Part shown: positions 56,157 to 64,000 of the stretch, piece after piece
Layout: each line of letters starts with the position of its first letter
Numbering within the stretch: position 1 is the stretch's first letter
Origin: Kosakonia sacchari
GTDB taxonomy: Bacteria; Pseudomonadota; Gammaproteobacteria; Enterobacterales; Enterobacteriaceae
Assembly (NCBI GenBank): GCA_900109485.1
Contig: FOAY01000002.1
Location: 20,392-84,391 of the forward strand
Reading direction: 5' to 3'
DNA length: 64,000 bases
Notes under the pieces: generated by a model
Seen by the model: the letters and a program-made list of their open reading frames with translations, nothing else
What the model was told of the DNA's origin: nothing
The model's database searches: none
Program-made: the position numbers and the translations under genes

Positions 56157-56216
56157 CGCCGGATGGCACCCGATCAACGCTTAAGATCGTTGCGCAGTGC
56201 AGACCGGATAAGACGA
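56157..56216. repeat. REP-like palindromic element
   Basis: GCCGGATGGC at the left and GACCGGATAAGACG at the right flank an inner inverted repeat, GATCAACG and CGTTGCGC-like halves with AAGATCGTT. It is a REP/BIME type in the space between convergent ytfP and ppa. Confidence 0.5.
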
Positions 56217-56233
56217 TCCATCGAGGCGCAGCC

Positions 56234-56275
56234 ATAAAAAAGCCCCGGCCGCATAATGCGCACCGGGGCTTTTTC
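56234..56275 (-). terminator. Terminator of ppa (minus strand, possibly both directions)
   Basis: AGCCCCGG pairs with CCGGGGCT around a 14-nt loop that itself contains GCATAATGC. A and T runs flank both sides. Confidence 0.8.
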
Positions 56276-56286
56276 ACTAAAGCGTA

Positions 56287-56817
56287 TTATTTTTTGGCAG
56301 CGCGTTCGAAGGAAGCAACGATTTCCGCTTTTGCGGCTTCAGCGTTGTCCCAGCCGTCCACTTTCACCCATTTGCCTTTTTCGAGATCTTTGTAGTGCTC
56401 GAAGAAGTGGGTGATCTGCGCTTTCAGCAGTTCCGGCAGGTCGTTCACATCTTTAATGTGATCGTACTCTTTGCTCAGTTTGGTGTGCGGAACCGCAACC
56501 AGTTTCGCATCTTCGCCGGATTCGTCGGTCATTTTCAGCACGCCAACCGGACGGCAGCGGATCACAGAGCCTGGCTCCAGCGGGTACGGCGTCGGCACCA
56601 GCACGTCAACCGGGTCACCATCCAGGGAGAGGGTGTGGTTGATGTAACCGTAGTTGCACGGATAGAACATCGCGGTGGACATGAAACGGTCAACGAACAG
56701 CGCGCCGCTTTCTTTGTCAACTTCGTATTTGATCGGGTCAGCGTTAGCCGGGATTTCGATAACCACGTAGATATCTTCTGGCAGATCTTTACCCGCCGGG
56801 ACGTTCAATAAGCTCAT
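56287..56817 (-). CDS. ppa: Inorganic pyrophosphatase
   Basis: Hydrolyses pyrophosphate to phosphate, driving biosynthetic reactions; cytoplasmic hexamer, essential. 176 residues, the E. coli length. The metal-binding motif DGDPVDVLV (Asp65-Asp70 region) and [12 protein letters not shown] (Asp102 region) are intact. The start was set at [15 protein letters not shown] with a ribosome-binding site (AAGGAAAC); the frame is open 17 codons further. Convergent with ytfP. Confidence 0.98.
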   Translation of the reverse strand: MSLLNVPAGKDLPEDIYVVIEIPANADPIKYEVDKESGALFVDRFMSTAMFYPCNYGYINHTLSLDGDPVDVLVPTPYPLEPGSVIRCRPVGVLKMTDESGEDAKLVAVPHTKLSKEYDHIKDVNDLPELLKAQITHFFEHYKDLEKGKWVKVDGWDNAEAAKAEIVASFERAAKK

Positions 56818-56981
56818 GTTTGTTTCCTTTAAAATGTGTGGCAAACAAGTGCCGGGTATTATAGCCAACTGGCGGTGAATGTCTTCGCCTGTTTTAACTT
56901 ACTCACACATTTTCAGAGCGTTTCGTATTCCCTTTTTATGACCGTTTTATCCATAACCATAGCAGCATACTGAATAATTTT

Positions 56982-56997
56982 GTGGAAACGATTACAG
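56982..56997 (+). promoter_or_regulatory. GalR/GalS-type operator upstream of ytfQ
   Basis: GTGGAAACGATTACAG matches GTGKAANCGNTTNCAC at every fixed position except the final base. Lies 223 bp before the start codon. Confidence 0.65.
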
Positions 56998-57130
56998 CGT
57001 AATTTTTCACCACACTGCAACAGTTAAATTTCAGTAAGATCAAGTGCGGATTTAGGGTACATAAGAGTGCGTCATTTCGCGCGCCAGATCGCAACTGGCA
57101 ATCAACAATTCATTCACTTTTCCGATTTGT

Positions 57131-57153
57131 GATGTAACGCATTCTGTTACATC
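57131..57153. promoter_or_regulatory. Perfect 8-bp inverted repeat overlapping the ytfQ -35 region
   Basis: GATGTAAC and GTTACATC separated by 7 bp (GCATTCT). Its half-site ATGTAAC is the same as in the palindrome upstream of chemoreceptor copy 2 (29561-29583), though the spacing differs (7 versus 5). Factor unknown. Confidence 0.5.
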
Positions 57154-57220
57154 CCGGTTTGTCTATAGTTTTCCTCGCAGGTGAAGTTGTAGCCAACAAT
57201 AACCCTACGAGGATGCTCTT

Positions 57221-58177
57221 ATGTGGAAGCGCTTACTTCTTGTCACAGCAGTTTCGGCAGCCATGTCGTCTATGGCGATGGCCGCCCCTTTAACCGTAGG
57301 ATTTTCGCAGGTCGGATCAGAATCCGGCTGGCGAGCCGCTGAAACCAACGTCGCGAAAAGCGAAGCCAGCAAACGCGGCATTACGCTGAAAATCGCCGAC
57401 GGTCAGCAAAAACAGGAAAACCAGATCAAAGCCGTACGTTCGTTTATCGCTCAGGGCGTGGACGCCATCTTTATTGCGCCAGTAGTAGCAACGGGCTGGG
57501 AGCCGGTACTGAAAGAAGCGAAAGACGCCAAAATTCCGGTGTTCCTGCTCGATCGCTCCATCGATGTTAAAGATAAATCGCTCTATATGACCACCGTCAC
57601 CGCCAACAACATTCTTGAAGGCAAGCTGATTGGCGAATGGCTGGTGAAAACCGTGGATGGCAAACCGTGTAACGTCGTCGAACTGCAAGGCACTGTCGGC
57701 GCCAGCGTGGCGATCGATCGTAAGAAAGGGTTTGCCGAAGCTATTTCTAAAGCCTCCAACATTAAGATCATCCGTTCGCAATCCGGCGACTTTACTCGCA
57801 GTAAGGGTAAAGAGGTGATGGAGAGCTTTATCAAGGCGGAAAACAACGGCAAAAATATCTGCATGGTTTACGCCCATAACGATGACATGGTGATCGGTGC
57901 GATTCAGGCGATCAAAGAAGCGGGCCTGAAACCGGGCAAAGATATCCTGACCGGCTCCATCGACGGCGTGCCGGACATCTACAAAGCGATGATTGACGGT
58001 GAAGCCAACGCCAGCGTCGAACTGACGCCGAACATGGCTGGCCCGGCGTTCGACGCGTTAGAGAAATTCAAAAAAGACGGCACCCTGCCGCCGAAGCTGA
58101 CTATCACCAAATCCACGCTCTATCTGCCGGATACGGCAAAAGAAGAGCTGGAGAAAAAGAAAAATATGGGTTACTGA
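57221..58177 (+). CDS. ytfQ: Galactofuranose ABC transporter, periplasmic binding protein YtfQ
   Basis: 318 residues, the E. coli length. Signal peptide about 1-21 (ending MAMA), then a Peripla_BP_4 fold (GFSQVGSESGWRAAETNVAKS at the start of the mature protein). E. coli YtfQ binds galactofuranose and galactopyranose. It starts after ACGAGG. First gene of ytfQ-ytfR-ytfT-yjfF. Confidence 0.97.
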   Translation: MWKRLLLVTAVSAAMSSMAMAAPLTVGFSQVGSESGWRAAETNVAKSEASKRGITLKIADGQQKQENQIKAVRSFIAQGVDAIFIAPVVATGWEPVLKEAKDAKIPVFLLDRSIDVKDKSLYMTTVTANNILEGKLIGEWLVKTVDGKPCNVVELQGTVGASVAIDRKKGFAEAISKASNIKIIRSQSGDFTRSKGKEVMESFIKAENNGKNICMVYAHNDDMVIGAIQAIKEAGLKPGKDILTGSIDGVPDIYKAMIDGEANASVELTPNMAGPAFDALEKFKKDGTLPPKLTITKSTLYLPDTAKEELEKKKNMGY

Positions 58178-58185
58178 GTCGCGAA

Positions 58186-58212
58186 AACCCTCTCCCCATT
58201 GGGGGGAGGGTA
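58186..58212 (+). other. Stem-loop between ytfQ and ytfR
   Basis: CCCTCTCCCC and GGGGGGAGGG form a near-perfect stem with an ATT loop and no T-run (followed by TAACGG). Such hairpins after binding-protein genes commonly protect the upstream mRNA and keep the binding protein more abundant than the membrane parts. Confidence 0.65.
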
Positions 58213-58231
58213 ACGGTTTAAGGGGTCGACA

Positions 58232-59734
58232 ATGAACGCGGAAGCACACCAGGAAATCCTGCGTACCGAAGGCTTAAGTAAATTCTTTCCCGGCGTAAAA
58301 GCGCTCGATAACGTGGATTTCAGCCTGCGGCGTGGCGAGATCATGGCGCTGCTTGGGGAAAACGGCGCCGGGAAATCAACGCTGATTAAAGCGTTAACCG
58401 GCGTTTATCATGCGGATAAAGGGGCTATCTGGCTGGAAGGTCAGCAGATCAATCCCAAAAACACCGCCCATGCACAGCAGCTCGGCATTGGTACCGTGTA
58501 CCAGGAAGTAAACCTGCTGCCGAATATGTCGGTGGCGGACAACTTATTTATTGGCCGCGAACCGCGGCGTTTTGGTCTGCTGCGCCGTAAAGAGATGGAA
58601 AAACGTGCGACCGATCTGATGGCATCTTACGGTTTTTCGCTGGATGTGCGCGAGCCGCTCAACCGTTTTTCGGTGGCGATGCAACAGATCGTCGCGATCT
58701 GCCGCGCCATCGATCTGTCAGCCAAAGTGCTGATCCTCGATGAACCGACCGCCAGCCTGGATACCCAGGAAGTGGAGATGCTGTTTACGCTGATGCGCCA
58801 GCTTCGCGACCAGGGCGTCAGCCTGATTTTCGTCACCCACTTTCTCGATCAGGTTTATGAAGTCAGCGATCGCATTACCGTGCTGCGTAACGGCGGTTTT
58901 GTTGGCTGTCGCGAAACCCGCGAGCTGCCGCAAATCGAGCTGGTGAAAATGATGCTGGGCCGCGAACTGGACAGCAGCGCGCTTCAGCGCGCCGGACGTA
59001 CGCTGTTGAGCGATAAACCGGTTGCGGCGTTCAGCGGCTTTGGCAAAAAAGGCGTTATCGCGCCGTTTGATCTGGAAGTTCGCCCCGGCGAAATCGTCGG
59101 CCTGGCCGGGCTGCTGGGTTCCGGGCGCACCGAAACCGCCGAAGTGATTTTTGGCATCAAACCCGCCGACAGCGGCAGCGCGATCATCAAAGGTAAGAGC
59201 CAGACACTCCGTTCTCCGCACCAGGCTTCGTGCCTGGGAATCGGTTTTTGCCCGGAAGATCGCAAAACCGACGGCATCATCGCGGCGGCCTCCGTACGTG
59301 AAAACATTGTGCTGGCGTTGCAGGCGCAGCGCGGCTGGCTGCGGCCGATTTCGCGCAAAGAACAAAACGCGATTGCCGAGCGCTTCATCCGCCAGTTGGG
59401 GATCCGCACGCCGAGCGCCGAGCAGCCGATTGAGTTTCTCTCCGGCGGCAACCAGCAAAAAGTGCTGCTCTCGCGCTGGCTGCTGACCCGGCCTCAATTT
59501 CTGATCCTCGATGAACCGACGCGCGGTATCGACGTCGGCGCGCACGCTGAGATCATTCGTCTGATTGAAACCCTCTGCGCCGATGGTCTGGCGCTGCTGG
59601 TTATCTCCTCTGAACTGGAGGAGCTGGTGGGCTATGCGGATCGCGTGATCATCATGCGCGATCGCAAACAGGTGGCGGAGATCCCGCTCGCAGAGCTGTC
59701 GGTTCCGGCGATCATGAATGCCATTGCGGCGTAA
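58232..59734 (+). CDS. ytfR: Galactofuranose ABC transporter, ATP-binding protein YtfR
   Basis: 500 residues with two fused ABC ATPase domains of the sugar (RbsA/MglA) type. The first has Walker A GENGAGKST (about 42-50) and Walker B LILDEPTASLD, with a degenerate signature (FSVAMQQ). The second has a degenerate Walker A (GLLGSGRTE) and a good signature LSGGNQQK with Walker B LILDEPTRGID. It is 54 bp after ytfQ and 10 bp before ytfT. Confidence 0.96.
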   Translation: MNAEAHQEILRTEGLSKFFPGVKALDNVDFSLRRGEIMALLGENGAGKSTLIKALTGVYHADKGAIWLEGQQINPKNTAHAQQLGIGTVYQEVNLLPNMSVADNLFIGREPRRFGLLRRKEMEKRATDLMASYGFSLDVREPLNRFSVAMQQIVAICRAIDLSAKVLILDEPTASLDTQEVEMLFTLMRQLRDQGVSLIFVTHFLDQVYEVSDRITVLRNGGFVGCRETRELPQIELVKMMLGRELDSSALQRAGRTLLSDKPVAAFSGFGKKGVIAPFDLEVRPGEIVGLAGLLGSGRTETAEVIFGIKPADSGSAIIKGKSQTLRSPHQASCLGIGFCPEDRKTDGIIAAASVRENIVLALQAQRGWLRPISRKEQNAIAERFIRQLGIRTPSAEQPIEFLSGGNQQKVLLSRWLLTRPQFLILDEPTRGIDVGAHAEIIRLIETLCADGLALLVISSELEELVGYADRVIIMRDRKQVAEIPLAELSVPAIMNAIAA

Positions 59735-59744
59735 GGAGTAGAGT

Positions 59745-60770
59745 GTGATGCCTCAAACTGTGGGTCAAACCGGGCAGCCGAAGCGCCGCTTTAACTGGCC
59801 CACCGGAACGCCCCAGCTTATCGCGCTGGTGCTGGTTCTGGTGGTGGACAGCCTGGTCGCGCCCCATTTTTATCAGGTGGTGCTGCAGGATGGTCGCCTG
59901 TTCGGCAGCCCGATCGACATTCTTAACCGCGCGGCGCCCGTCGCGTTGCTGGCGATTGGTATGACGCTGGTGATCGCCACCGGCGGCATCGATCTTTCTG
60001 TTGGCGCGGTGATGGCGATTGCAGGCGCAACGGCGGCATCGCTCACCGTCTCCGGGCACAGTCTGACGGTGGTGCTGCTGGCCGCGCTGGGCACCGGCGT
60101 GCTGGCCGGATTGTGGAACGGCATTCTGGTGGCGATCCTCAAGATCCAGCCTTTCGTCGCCACACTGATCCTGATGGTGGCAGGGCGCGGCGTGGCGCAG
60201 TTAATCACCTCCGGGCAGATCGTCACGTTTGACGCGCCGTCATTGGCGTGGATCGGCAGCGGATCGCTGTTGCTGTTCCCGACGCCGGTGATTATCGCGC
60301 TGGTCACGCTGGTGCTGTTCTGGCTGTTTACCCGTAAAACGGCGCTCGGCATGTTTATTGAAGCGGCAGGGATTAATATTCGTGCGGCAAAAAACGCCGG
60401 GGTGAATACGCGCATCGTGGTGATGCTGACCTACGTTTTGAGTGGCGTGTGTGCGGCTATCGCCGGGGTGATCGTCGCGGCGGATATTCGCGGCGCAGAT
60501 GCCAATAACGCCGGGCTGTGGCTGGAGCTGGATGCCATTCTGGCGGTGGTTATTGGCGGCGGCTCGTTAATGGGTGGGCGCTTTAACCTTGCACTCTCGG
60601 TGATTGGCGCGCTGATTATTCAGGGTATGAATACCGGGATTTTGCTCTCCGGTTTCCAGCCGGAACTCAACCAGGTCGTAAAAGCGGTGGTGGTGATGTG
60701 TGTACTGATTGTCCAGTCGCCGCGCTTTATCGCGCTGATTAAAGGAGTACGCGGTCATGATAAAACGTAA
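59745..60770 (+). CDS. ytfT: Galactofuranose ABC transporter, permease YtfT
   Basis: 341 residues, the E. coli length; a BPD_transp_2 permease with about 8-10 membrane spans, including LAIGMTLVIATGGIDLSVGAVM, the family signature. The start is GTG at 59745 or ATG at 59748, both after AAGGAG. It overlaps yjfF by 14 bp. Confidence 0.95.
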   Translation: MMPQTVGQTGQPKRRFNWPTGTPQLIALVLVLVVDSLVAPHFYQVVLQDGRLFGSPIDILNRAAPVALLAIGMTLVIATGGIDLSVGAVMAIAGATAASLTVSGHSLTVVLLAALGTGVLAGLWNGILVAILKIQPFVATLILMVAGRGVAQLITSGQIVTFDAPSLAWIGSGSLLLFPTPVIIALVTLVLFWLFTRKTALGMFIEAAGINIRAAKNAGVNTRIVVMLTYVLSGVCAAIAGVIVAADIRGADANNAGLWLELDAILAVVIGGGSLMGGRFNLALSVIGALIIQGMNTGILLSGFQPELNQVVKAVVVMCVLIVQSPRFIALIKGVRGHDKT

Positions 60771-61755
60771 TTTACCGCTGATGATAACGTTAGGCGTGTT
60801 TGTGCTCGGTTATCTCTACTGCCTGACGCAGTTTCCCGGTTTCGCCTCAACGCGTGTGATTTGTAATATTCTGACGGATAACGCCTTTCTGGGAATTATC
60901 GCCGTCGGTATGACCTTCGTGATCCTCTCCGGCGGTATCGATTTGTCCGTCGGCTCGGTGATCGCCTTCAGCGGCGTTTTTCTGGCAAAAGCGATCGGTG
61001 ACTGGGGGATTTCGCCGCTGCTCGCTTTCCCGATTATTTTACTGATGGGCTGCGCTTTCGGCGCGTTTATGGGGCTGCTGATCGACGCGTTAAAAATCCC
61101 GGCATTTATCATCACCCTCGCGGGGATGTTCTTCCTGCGCGGCGTCAGCTACCTGCTCTCGGAAGAGTCGATTCCGATTAATCACCCGATCTATGATTCG
61201 CTCTCCAGCCTTGCATGGATGATCCCCGGCGGCGGGCGGTTGAGCGCCATGGGATTATTAATGTTGCTGGTGGTGGTGATGGGGATTTTCCTCGCTCACC
61301 GCACCCGTTTTGGTAATGAAGTGTATGCCGTTGGCGGCAATGCGACATCGGCGAACCTGATGGGGATCTCCACCCGCGGCACCACCATCCGCATCTATAT
61401 GCTTTCTACTGGCCTTGCGACGCTGGCGGGCATTGTCTTCTCGATTTATACCCAGGCCGGTTACGCGCTGGCGGGCGTAGGCGTGGAACTGGACGCCATT
61501 GCCTCGGTGGTGATTGGCGGGACATTGCTTAGCGGCGGCGTGGGTACGGTGCTGGGAACGCTGTTTGGTGTGGCGATTCAGGGGCTGATCCAGACCTATA
61601 TTAACTTCGATGGAACGCTCAGCTCGTGGTGGACGAAAATCGCCATCGGCATCCTGTTATTTATTTTTATCGCGTTGCAACGTGGCCTGACCGTGCTGTG
61701 GGAGAACCGTCAAAGCTCTCCTGTAACACGCGTTAACACAACGGCAATAAAGTAA
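60757..61755 (+). CDS. yjfF: Galactofuranose ABC transporter, permease YjfF
   Basis: 332 residues (E. coli 331). Second BPD_transp_2 permease, paired with YtfT. The signature VGMTFVILSGGIDLSVGSVI is present. Translationally coupled to ytfT by a 14-bp overlap. A chemoreceptor gene with its own sigma-28 promoter follows 111 bp downstream. Confidence 0.96.
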   Translation: MIKRNLPLMITLGVFVLGYLYCLTQFPGFASTRVICNILTDNAFLGIIAVGMTFVILSGGIDLSVGSVIAFSGVFLAKAIGDWGISPLLAFPIILLMGCAFGAFMGLLIDALKIPAFIITLAGMFFLRGVSYLLSEESIPINHPIYDSLSSLAWMIPGGGRLSAMGLLMLLVVVMGIFLAHRTRFGNEVYAVGGNATSANLMGISTRGTTIRIYMLSTGLATLAGIVFSIYTQAGYALAGVGVELDAIASVVIGGTLLSGGVGTVLGTLFGVAIQGLIQTYINFDGTLSSWWTKIAIGILLFIFIALQRGLTVLWENRQSSPVTRVNTTAIK

Positions 61756-61782
61756 TAACACATTGAAATAATTACTTTCTCC

Positions 61783-61809
61783 TAAAGTAAATCCGGTAGC
61801 GGTCGATAA
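61783..61809 (+). promoter_or_regulatory. Sigma-28 (FliA) promoter of the fourth chemoreceptor
   Basis: TAAA (61783-61786), exactly 15 bp, then GTCGATAA (61802-61809): 7 of 8 in the -10 element. It lies 57 bp before the start codon. Confidence 0.82.
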
Positions 61810-61866
61810 CTGACGAAATGGGCTTAATTTACGCCAAAAAGTATCGCTGCTACCGGAATTCACATC

Positions 61867-63432
61867 ATGCTTAAAACGCTTTCGATCCGTACTGGTTTAC
61901 TTTCTTTGCTGGCTGTTATGACGCTTCTGCTGCTGCTGGTCAGCGGCATTGGGGTGTATGCACTCAATAAAAGCTCCTCGTCGCTGGAGCGAATTAATCA
62001 ACTTCAGGGCGAAAAAATGGCGCGCCTGAGCGAGGGGTACACGCTGATTTTGCGGGCGCGTAACGAAGCCGGTCAGGCGGTGCGGATGATGGAAGTGGGG
62101 CTGCTGGATGACGCGGCCAAATCCGTGAAGCAGATCAACGGCGAAATCGCGCAGGGCGAACAGTCTCTCAGCAATGTGATCGCCGCCGGTGTGGATGATG
62201 AGCAGGGTTCCGCGCTGCTTGCCCAGGTGGCAAAAAGCTACGGTAATTACGTGAACCAGGGCATTAAACCGATGCAGGATGCGCTGAATCAGCAAAGCGC
62301 AGATGCCTACTACGATTTACTGGAAAACAAACTGATCCCCATTTCCCGCCAGTTCGACAACGATATACAAGCCTTCCAGAAGTGGGGCGAAGCGCGCGGC
62401 AAAGCGGAAGTGGACGCCGTACAGAGCAGCAAACGCGTTGTGATGTTGCTGATTCTGGTGGTGGCGCTGATGGTGGCCGGGATTATCGTGCTGGCCTGGC
62501 TGGCGCTGCGCCATATGCTGCTGAAACCGCTGGATCGCTCTATCGAACAGCTTGAGCATGTTGCGGCCGGCGATTTGATTGCAGTTAAAGCCGAGGTGAG
62601 CAGTAAAGAGTTTAACCGTCTGAACGCGGCCATCGAAGAGATGCGCCACTCGCTGATAAGCTCCGTCACCCGTGTTCGCGATGCCAGCGCGCAAATCGAT
62701 ACCGGCAGTCGCGAACTGGCCGCTGGCAACGTCGATCTGTCGCAACGCACGGAATCAACGGCGACATCGCTTGAACAAACGGCTGCCAGCATGGAGCAGA
62801 TCACCGCCACGGTGAAACTGAACGCCGATAACGCCGAGCAGGCGCATAAACTGGCTAAAACCGTTTCCGATACCGCCGATCGCGGCAGTGAAATGGTGTG
62901 TTATGTGATTGAAAAAATGCGCGATATCTCCAGCAGTTCCGATCGCATCGCCGATATTCTCAGCGTGATTGATGCCATTGCCTTCCAGACCAATATCCTC
63001 GCGTTGAACGCTGCGGTCGAAGCGGCGCGCGCGGGAGAGCAGGGGCGTGGTTTCGCGGTGGTGGCCGGGGAAGTGCGCAATCTTGCCAGCCGCAGCGCCG
63101 AATCGGCGAAAGAGATCCGCCAGCTTATCAGCAGCTCGCAGGCGCAGGTGTCTGAAGGCAGCGATCTGGCGATGCAGGCGGGTGAAACGATGGATGAAAT
63201 CGCCGAAGAAGTGCTGCGTATGACCAAACTGATGCGCGAAATCGCCAACGCATCGCAGGAGCAGAGCCGGGGTATTGAGCAGGTCAATATCGCGGTCAGT
63301 CAGATGGATGAAACTGCGCAGCAGAATGCGGCGCTGGTACAACAATCGTCTGCCGCGACCCGTTCGCTGGAAGAGCAGTCGCGCGAGCTGCTGCAAGCAA
63401 TGGCATCCTTCCGCCTGCAAACCCAGGGATAA
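61867..63432 (+). CDS. Methyl-accepting chemotaxis protein with TarH-type helical sensor
   Basis: 521 residues. First membrane span about 10-31, four-helix periplasmic sensor (32-188), second span about 190-215, HAMP (about 216-270) and the signalling domain with [20 protein letters not shown]. It ends SFRLQTQG without the NWETF pentapeptide. The sensor lacks the Tsr/Tar amino-acid-binding arginines in the N-terminal ALLQ-R segment, so the ligand is different. It sits immediately behind the galactofuranose transporter; by analogy with Trg and ribose/galactose binding proteins it might detect loaded YtfQ or a related sugar (inference). Confidence 0.92.
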   Translation: MLKTLSIRTGLLSLLAVMTLLLLLVSGIGVYALNKSSSSLERINQLQGEKMARLSEGYTLILRARNEAGQAVRMMEVGLLDDAAKSVKQINGEIAQGEQSLSNVIAAGVDDEQGSALLAQVAKSYGNYVNQGIKPMQDALNQQSADAYYDLLENKLIPISRQFDNDIQAFQKWGEARGKAEVDAVQSSKRVVMLLILVVALMVAGIIVLAWLALRHMLLKPLDRSIEQLEHVAAGDLIAVKAEVSSKEFNRLNAAIEEMRHSLISSVTRVRDASAQIDTGSRELAAGNVDLSQRTESTATSLEQTAASMEQITATVKLNADNAEQAHKLAKTVSDTADRGSEMVCYVIEKMRDISSSSDRIADILSVIDAIAFQTNILALNAAVEAARAGEQGRGFAVVAGEVRNLASRSAESAKEIRQLISSSQAQVSEGSDLAMQAGETMDEIAEEVLRMTKLMREIANASQEQSRGIEQVNIAVSQMDETAQQNAALVQQSSAATRSLEEQSRELLQAMASFRLQTQG

Positions 63433-63446
63433 TCAAAGGAAGAGAA

Positions 63447-63553
63447 ATGGGTGTTTGTATTCAATGTGATAACGAAGCGCTAAAAGACAGTGATTACTGT
63501 GCGAAGAGCGCGAGTTTAAAAAGATCCGCGGCTGGCTGTTTGTACCGCGTTAA
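63447..63553 (+). pseudogene. Relic of a zinc-ribbon plus DUF2569-type membrane protein gene
   Basis: A good ribosome-binding site (AAAGGAAGAG) precedes ATG and a start MGVCIQCDNEALKDSDYC with CxxC of a zinc ribbon. After the last Cys the expected frame is lost. Removing GC at about 63501 gives EEREFKKIRGWLFVPR and a stop at 63551-63553. KIRGWLFVP is how DUF2569 proteins (YdgK-like) enter their first membrane segment. The remainder of the gene is missing. The unshifted frame would encode only 41 residues to 63572. It could alternatively be a small real peptide gene. Confidence 0.45.
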
Positions 63554-63570
63554 ACGGACTTTCGTGCACT

Positions 63571-63600
63571 AAAAAAAGCGCCACAAATGTGGCGCTTTAT
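63571..63600 (-). terminator. Terminator of fbp (minus strand)
   Basis: AAAGCGCCACA pairs with TGTGGCGCTTT. On the minus strand a run of T follows. Confidence 0.82.
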
Positions 63601-63616
63601 TCCTCTTTCCCTGCGC

Positions 63617-64000
63617 TTACGCGTCCGGGAATTCACGCATAAAACGTTCTACATCATCAACCATATGCTCATTGCCGACGAAGAACGGACGGCGCTGGTG
63701 CAGGCTTTCCGGTTGAATATCCAGAATGCGCTCTTTGCCGTCGCTCGCTTTACCACCCGCTTGTTCAGCGAGGAACGCCATCGGATTGCACTCATACAGC
63801 AGACGCAGTTTCCCTTGCGGGTGGCTTGCGGTGCTGGGGTAGAGGTAGATGCCGCCTTTCAGCAGGTTGCGATGGAAATCCGCCACCAGCGAGCCGATAT
63901 AGCGCGTGGTATACGGACGGTTGGTCGCTTTATCCTCTTCCTGGCAGAACTTCAGATACTTTTTCACGCCCTGCGGGAATTTGATGTAGTTACCTTCGTT
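63617..64000 (-). CDS. fbp: Fructose-1,6-bisphosphatase class 1, C-terminal part
   Basis: The window ends inside the gene; 127 C-terminal residues of about 332 are visible. The segments [43 protein letters not shown] and [18 protein letters not shown] match E. coli Fbp. The key gluconeogenic enzyme, converting fructose-1,6-bisphosphate to fructose-6-phosphate. The N-terminal AMP and metal sites lie outside the window. Convergent with the chemoreceptor region. Confidence 0.97.
   Translation of the reverse strand, partial: NEGNYIKFPQGVKKYLKFCQEEDKATNRPYTTRYIGSLVADFHRNLLKGGIYLYPSTASHPQGKLRLLYECNPMAFLAEQAGGKASDGKERILDIQPESLHQRRPFFVGNEHMVDDVERFMREFPDA

Larger units (their letters stand above)
56869..57220 (+). 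promoter_or_regulatory. Control region of ytfQ
   Basis: 352 bp without a gene between the divergent ppa and ytfQ. Visible elements are a GalR/GalS-type operator (56982-56997), a symmetric ATGTAAC/GTTACAT site (57131-57153) and a -10-like TATAGT (57164-57169) without a good -35. Confidence 0.6.

Noticed and set aside
57125-57147. CRP site overlapping the ytfQ palindrome
   Set aside because: TTGTGATG gives a good left half, but the right half does not match TCACA.

Overview
The window is chromosomal DNA from a member of the Enterobacteriaceae, close to Enterobacter, Kosakonia or Klebsiella. Most genes are near-identical in length, order and protein sequence to the Escherichia coli 94-96 min segment running from glyVXY to fbp. 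I cannot name the species from the sequence alone.

Layout. Positions 1-80 hold a tRNA-Gly. It is followed by a candidate datA locus (perfect DnaA boxes around an IHF-like site). Then come queG and the operon-like run nnr-tsaE-amiB-mutL-miaA-hfq-hflX-hflK-hflC, a frameshifted yjeT, purA, nsrR and rnr. Between rnr and rlmB sits an accessory block (16.6-21.0 kb): a PLP-dependent cysteate/D-cysteine lyase homologue, an Asp/Glu-racemase-family protein and a taurine/sulfonate-type ABC transporter. This is the best candidate in the window for a less described system. After rlmB the E. coli yjfIJKLM genes are absent and an MHS-type transporter is present instead. It is followed by aidB, two tandem Cache-domain chemoreceptors, yjfN, bsmA and yjfP, and a decayed MFS transporter where E. 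coli carries the ula genes. Then come yjfY and the ribosomal operon rpsF-priB-rpsR-rplI.

The second half holds ytfB, fklB, cycA and ytfE (with a perfect NsrR operator). It continues with a Tsr-like chemoreceptor, ytfF, an AraC-family regulator, qorB/ytfH, cpdB, cysQ, ytfJ, ytfK, paeA (ytfL), msrA, tamA-tamB-ytfP, ppa, the galactofuranose transporter ytfQ-ytfR-ytfT-yjfF, a fourth chemoreceptor, a gene relic and the 3' part of fbp.

Themes. (1) Housekeeping: mismatch repair (mutL), tRNA modification (miaA, queG, tsaE), Hfq and the HflKC complex that controls FtsH, outer-membrane assembly (tamAB), and ribosomal proteins. (2) Nitric-oxide response: the regulator nsrR and its target ytfE are both in the window. 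(3) Chemotaxis accessories: four methyl-accepting proteins have been added to the conserved backbone. Three of them have recognisable sigma-28 (FliA) promoters and one has a sigma-70-like promoter. One follows the sugar transporter, suggesting that transport and taxis are paired. (4) Sulfur scavenging: the lyase-racemase-ABC block next to rlmB. No phage, insertion sequence, CRISPR array or rRNA gene was seen. Repeats are limited to REP/BIME-like palindromes.
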